This document shows, piece after piece, positions 5,698 to 8,651 of a stretch of 8,651 nucleotides of DNA. Positions within the stretch are counted from its first letter, which is position 1, and every line of letters begins with the position of its first letter. The notes under the pieces were generated by a model, which saw only the letters and a list, made by a program, of their open reading frames with translations, was not told where the DNA came from and did not search any database. Made by a program: the position numbers and the translations under genes. Source of the stretch: JBBTXJ01 sp964636345 (lineage in GTDB: Bacteria > Patescibacteriota > Patescibacteriia > Magasanikbacterales > JBBTXJ01). The stretch spans positions 1-8,651 of the forward strand of contig CAZWRL010000026.1 of NCBI GenBank assembly GCA_964636345.1. The letters run 5' to 3'.

Positions 5698-6441
5698 ATG
5701 CCCACCACAAAACCACTTGCGTTCTTTGATATTGACGGCACCCTCATTCGTTCGTCGCTCCTCATTGAACTTTGTCTCGGATTGGTGAAACACGGCGTCT
5801 TCCCGCCACTCGTGAAGGAAGAAATTGGCCCAACCTACCGTGCCTGGCGTGATCGCAAAGGCCCCTATCATGACTACATTATGAAAGTGGTAGAGGTCTA
5901 TTACCGCCGCATTGCCGGCTGTCGCGTCTTTGATGTCGAATATGTAGGCAAACTGGTTGCCTCGGAACAACAGCACGAGGTCTATGTGTTCACGCGCGAG
6001 CTCATCAAGCGGCTGCGCGACACGCATACACTGGTTGCGCTCACGGGATCACCTGACGCGGTGGTCAATCCGTTCAATGAATTTTGGAACTTCACGCACA
6101 TCGTTTCTGCGACCGCAGAAGTGAAAGACGGTGTCTACACCGGTAAGCGGCTCGTAGTGCCCGGCGCAGATAGTAAAGCAGATCTCGTGCATCAATGTCT
6201 CACCAATTTGGGTGCAACGCTTGAAGGATCCATCGGCATCGGCGACAGCGAATGGGATACGGATTTCCTGGAATTGATGCAACATCCTATCGCCTTTAAT
6301 GCCAACGTGCCGCTTGCCAAAATTGCGTGCGCGCGTGGATGGCCAAACATTGTTGAACGCAAAAACGCGATTTGGCGCGTTAATGATTTACTGAACCCGG
6401 ATGGAAACGGCGAACAGGCCGTTGCCGCCATTCTCATCTAG
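5698..6441 (+). CDS. HAD-superfamily hydrolase, subfamily IB (SerB-like phosphatase)
   Basis: A 247-residue cytoplasmic phosphatase of the haloacid dehalogenase superfamily. Motif I is FFDIDGTL, with the nucleophile Asp11 and the acid/base Asp13. Motif II is ALTGSPD (Thr116, Ser118), motif III Lys160 in ADSKADL, and motif IV GIGDSEWDTDF with the metal-binding residues Asp183 and Asp187. Residues about 18-100 form a helical cap, as in the IB group that includes phosphoserine phosphatase and related enzymes. The length and the GDSEWD motif fit the IB group, but the substrate cannot be read from the sequence and no biosynthetic genes are nearby. The start at 5698 is chosen by the SD. It is a single-gene unit ending in a strong terminator. 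Confidence 0.88.
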   Translation: MPTTKPLAFFDIDGTLIRSSLLIELCLGLVKHGVFPPLVKEEIGPTYRAWRDRKGPYHDYIMKVVEVYYRRIAGCRVFDVEYVGKLVASEQQHEVYVFTRELIKRLRDTHTLVALTGSPDAVVNPFNEFWNFTHIVSATAEVKDGVYTGKRLVVPGADSKADLVHQCLTNLGATLEGSIGIGDSEWDTDFLELMQHPIAFNANVPLAKIACARGWPNIVERKNAIWRVNDLLNPDGNGEQAVAAILI

Positions 6442-6449
6442 AGACCAGT

Positions 6450-6470
6450 CGCCCCGATCGCCACGGGGCG
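6450..6470 (+). other. First hairpin after the HAD gene
   Basis: CGCCCCG (6450-6456) pairs with CGGGGCG (6464-6470) around a seven-base loop. No T run follows, so it is not a terminator by itself. Its 3' arm could instead pair with the 5' arm of the next hairpin (CCCCG at 6480-6484). Confidence 0.6.
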
Positions 6471-6476
6471 TTGCGC

Positions 6477-6505
6477 AAACCCCGACTCGTCGGGGTTTCT
6501 TTTTT
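6477..6505 (+). terminator. Strong intrinsic terminator after the HAD gene
   Basis: AAACCCCGA (6477-6485) pairs with TCGGGGTTT (6490-6498) around a CTCG loop, followed by CTTTTTT. Nine perfect pairs with a T run directly after make a textbook Rho-independent terminator. It ends eight bases before the lcp -35 element. Confidence 0.93.
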
Positions 6506-6512
6506 CACACCC

Positions 6513-6541
6513 TTGCCGCATACGTATCCGTGCGTTATACT
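6513..6541 (+). promoter_or_regulatory. Promoter of lcp-der, predicted leaderless
   Basis: TTGCCG (6513-6518), a 17-base spacer and TATACT (6536-6541). The ATG begins eight bases after the -10, where transcription is expected to start, so the mRNA probably has no 5' leader. No SD is present. Confidence 0.82.
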
Positions 6542-6548
6542 AGCCCAC

Positions 6549-7970
6549 ATGGAACGAGATCGGATTAACTTTTTGCAACCGCATCAGCCACCACCGGAGC
6601 CACAAGGACGATGGTGGCGTGTTGTTATTATAACCCTCATCCTGCTTGCAATTGGTTTGGGTTTCTACGTCTTCTGGCAAGGAAAAACACCGGAAATTGT
6701 GCGCGCGGAATCGGGTGCCACCGCGAGCGCCATTGAACCGTCATTCCATCGCATCTTTAAGCGTCTGCGCTCATTTATTACCGGCGAGAGCGGGGGCCTC
6801 ACGGGGACTGCTCGTGATCGGATTAATATTCTCATTTTAGGCATGGGCGGCCCCGGGCATGATGGACCCTATCTCACGGATACTCTTATCGTGACGAGTA
6901 TCAAACCATCAACGAATAACGTGGCCATGCTTTCCATTCCACGCGATATGGCCGCGCCCATTCCCGGTTACGGCTGGTATAAAATAAATCACGCGAATGC
7001 GTTTGGCGAAGAAGAAAAGCCGGGGCGCGGCGGCGAACTTGCCGCGCGCGTGGTTGAAAAAGCGCTTGATGAACCAATGGATTATTACGTGCGCGTTGAT
7101 TTTGCCGCATTTGAACAATTGATTGATGAAGTGGGCGGCGTTGATATTCAAGTGGAACGTCCATTTGTGGATCAGAGTTTCCCCGCGGGACCCAATACCT
7201 ATCGCACGGTTTCTTTTCAAAAGGGCGCGCAACACATGAATGGCACCACCGCGCTTATATTTGCGCGATCACGTCATGGCAACAATGGCGAGGGATCGGA
7301 TTTCGCGCGCGCGCGACGACAACAAAAGGTGCTCGTGGCGCTCAAAGACCAATTACTTTCGCTCGGCACCATTACTAATCCTGCGCGCATCAAGAGAATT
7401 TTGCAGACACTCAATGAACACGTCACCACCAATGCATCGCTCACTGAAATGCTTAAATTTATTTCACTCACGCAGAATGCTGATACCACGGCCATCAAGC
7501 AACATGTTCTCACCAACGCCGAAGATGATCTTCTGCAGAATACTACGGTGAACGGAGCGTTCCTTTTACAACCGCGCAATGGCGATTACAGCGCCATTCA
7601 TGCCTTAGTTAATGACATGTTTGACCGTGAGGAACGCGCGGTGCCGCTTGCTCCGGAGCCGGGACCACCGCCATCGGCATTATCCATTGGGGTGTATAAT
7701 GGTACATGGAATGCTGGTCTTGCCACGCGCTGGCAAAAATGGCTGCAAGAGCAAGGGTTCGCGGTGCCGGCAGTAGGCAACACCACGGTGCGCCCCATCA
7801 AAGAGACCGCGCTACTGCTTACCGATGAAAAAGCAAAAAAGAAAGCCGGACCGCTTATTGATGTATTCGGCGTCCCATTCACCATGGCAACCGGAACGCC
7901 GCTCATAGAAGAAACCCCACAGGTTGACGTGATAGTGCTCCTCGGTGGTGAAATGCGGGAGCCCTACTAA
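6549..7970 (+). CDS. LCP (LytR-CpsA-Psr) family protein with LytR_C domain
   Basis: A 473-residue membrane-anchored envelope protein. LCP enzymes transfer lipid-linked glycopolymers onto peptidoglycan or proteins at the outer face of the membrane. A short proline-rich cytoplasmic tail (1-22) is followed by one membrane helix (about 24-43). The LCP domain covers about 90-265: RINILILGMGG, TDT with Asp111, SIPRD with Arg132 and Asp133, ARSR with Arg240 and Arg242, and DFARARRQQ with Arg254 and Arg257, which match the family's polyprenyl-phosphate-binding and catalytic residues. A proline-rich linker (366-376) leads to a LytR_C-type domain (about 378-468: LSIGVYNGTW...VDVIVLLGG). The start at 6549 fits the promoter position and the usual topology; the longer frame from 6471 would cover the promoter and part of the terminator. 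It is followed by der after five bases. Confidence 0.93.
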   Translation: MERDRINFLQPHQPPPEPQGRWWRVVIITLILLAIGLGFYVFWQGKTPEIVRAESGATASAIEPSFHRIFKRLRSFITGESGGLTGTARDRINILILGMGGPGHDGPYLTDTLIVTSIKPSTNNVAMLSIPRDMAAPIPGYGWYKINHANAFGEEEKPGRGGELAARVVEKALDEPMDYYVRVDFAAFEQLIDEVGGVDIQVERPFVDQSFPAGPNTYRTVSFQKGAQHMNGTTALIFARSRHGNNGEGSDFARARRQQKVLVALKDQLLSLGTITNPARIKRILQTLNEHVTTNASLTEMLKFISLTQNADTTAIKQHVLTNAEDDLLQNTTVNGAFLLQPRNGDYSAIHALVNDMFDREERAVPLAPEPGPPPSALSIGVYNGTWNAGLATRWQKWLQEQGFAVPAVGNTTVRPIKETALLLTDEKAKKKAGPLIDVFGVPFTMATGTPLIEETPQVDVIVLLGGEMREPY

Positions 7971-7975
7971 CCTCT

Positions 7976-8651
7976 ATGCCTAAGAAACCGCTCATCGTAC
8001 GCGATCATATTTCAACCATCGCGCTGGTTGGGCGTGTTAATGTTGGAAAATCAACGCTATTTAATCGCATCATTGAACAACGCCACGCGCTGGTTTCAGG
8101 AGTGCCCGGAACCACACGTACGCGGAATGTTGGCATTGCCTGGTGGCGCGGCGAACCGCTCCGTTTCATTGATACGGGCGGTCTCACGTTTGATGAGCAC
8201 GTGCCGTTTGAGAAAGAAATTATGCGACAAACGGAACTGGCAACCCGCGAAGCGGATTTGATTGCCCTCGTGGTTGATGTGCGGACAACCCTTCTGCCGC
8301 AAGAACGCGCGCTCGTTAAACGGTTGCGCACCGCCAAAAAACCAATCATTTTGATTGGCAATAAAGCAGACACCACAAAAATCGCGGACATGGCTCATGA
8401 ACGCGAGTGGTTAGGATTGGGACTCGGCGCGCCCATACCCGTTTCCGCGCAAAATGGCCGCGCCGTCGGTGATCTTCTGGATATCGTGTACGAAAAAATT
8501 AAACAAAAACCGGCGGGCCACGCGGAAGCGGAGAAACAAGAAACGGCAATCCGCATAGCGATCGTGGGGAAACCAAATGTAGGTAAATCCAGTTTATTCA
8601 ACGCGCTGTTAGGTGAAGAACGCGTGATTGTCAGTCCCATTGCCCATACCA
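7976..8651 (+). CDS. der: GTPase Der/EngA (3' end missing)
   Basis: The first 225 residues of a two-GTPase-domain protein that acts in late 50S ribosome assembly; the rest of the second G domain and the KH-like domain lie beyond the window. Domain 1: P-loop GRVNVGKS at 19-26, switch PGTTRTR at 44-50, DTGG at 66-69, NKAD at 129-132 and SAQN at 157-160. A charged linker (about 174-190) leads to the second P-loop GKPNVGKS at 198-205, which makes the Der identity clear. Three switch or P-loop positions differ from what I expect for the family: Val for Pro in GRPNVGKS, Thr for Asp in TTRDR, and His in SPIAHT where Gly is usual. It starts five bases after the lcp stop without an SD, so it is probably translated in the same operon. 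Confidence 0.94.
   Translation, partial: MPKKPLIVRDHISTIALVGRVNVGKSTLFNRIIEQRHALVSGVPGTTRTRNVGIAWWRGEPLRFIDTGGLTFDEHVPFEKEIMRQTELATREADLIALVVDVRTTLLPQERALVKRLRTAKKPIILIGNKADTTKIADMAHEREWLGLGLGAPIPVSAQNGRAVGDLLDIVYEKIKQKPAGHAEAEKQETAIRIAIVGKPNVGKSSLFNALLGEERVIVSPIAHT

Noticed and set aside
6471..6548. Longer lcp start at 6471
   Set aside because: It would begin inside the terminator region and run through a good promoter; the ATG at 6549 fits both promoter and topology.

Overview
The window looks like a chromosomal segment of a Patescibacteria (CPR) bacterium, probably of the Parcubacteria type. The first protein has a TrbC/VirB2-like hydrophobic segment, with an MTSGG...KAAKERMLNAVIG block, of a kind I associate with these genomes. 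It is fused to a C39-like peptidase domain. Housekeeping genes are tightly packed, several genes lack a Shine-Dalgarno (SD) site, and short hypothetical genes lie between them. TGA ends the first gene and no frame needs it as a sense codon, so the standard bacterial code fits. The assignment rests on style and recognised motifs, not on a database search.

Layout. (1) 1-2232, + strand: the 3' part of a membrane-anchored C39-like peptidase-domain protein, then radA/sms one base later. (2) 2233-2738, + strand: a self-contained unit with a perfect DnaA box, a consensus sigma70-type promoter, a 5' hairpin, a strong SD, an arginine-rich 118-residue protein of unknown function, and an intrinsic terminator. 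(3) 5638 down to 2737, - strand: a strong promoter followed by tRNA-Val(CAC), a two-helix membrane protein of unknown function, tRNA-Arg(GCG) with encoded CCA, and recG. (4) 5644-6505, + strand, divergent from (3): a promoter, a HAD-IB-type phosphatase gene and a two-hairpin terminator region. (5) 6513-8651, + strand: a promoter with a predicted leaderless start, an LCP (LytR-CpsA-Psr) envelope gene, and the GTPase gene der, which runs off the right edge.

How the genes fit together. RadA and RecG both process branched DNA: RadA in recombination intermediates, RecG in fork reversal. Der acts in 50S ribosome assembly. The LCP protein probably attaches glycopolymers to the cell wall, and the C39-like protein probably acts outside the membrane. 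I see no multi-gene defence, mobile or biosynthetic system, and no CRISPR array, insertion sequence or rRNA. The points most worth a second look are the small-gene unit with its DnaA box, the unusual arginine anticodon GCG, tRNAs interleaved with protein genes, and the identical leaderless geometry at lcp and (more weakly) recG.
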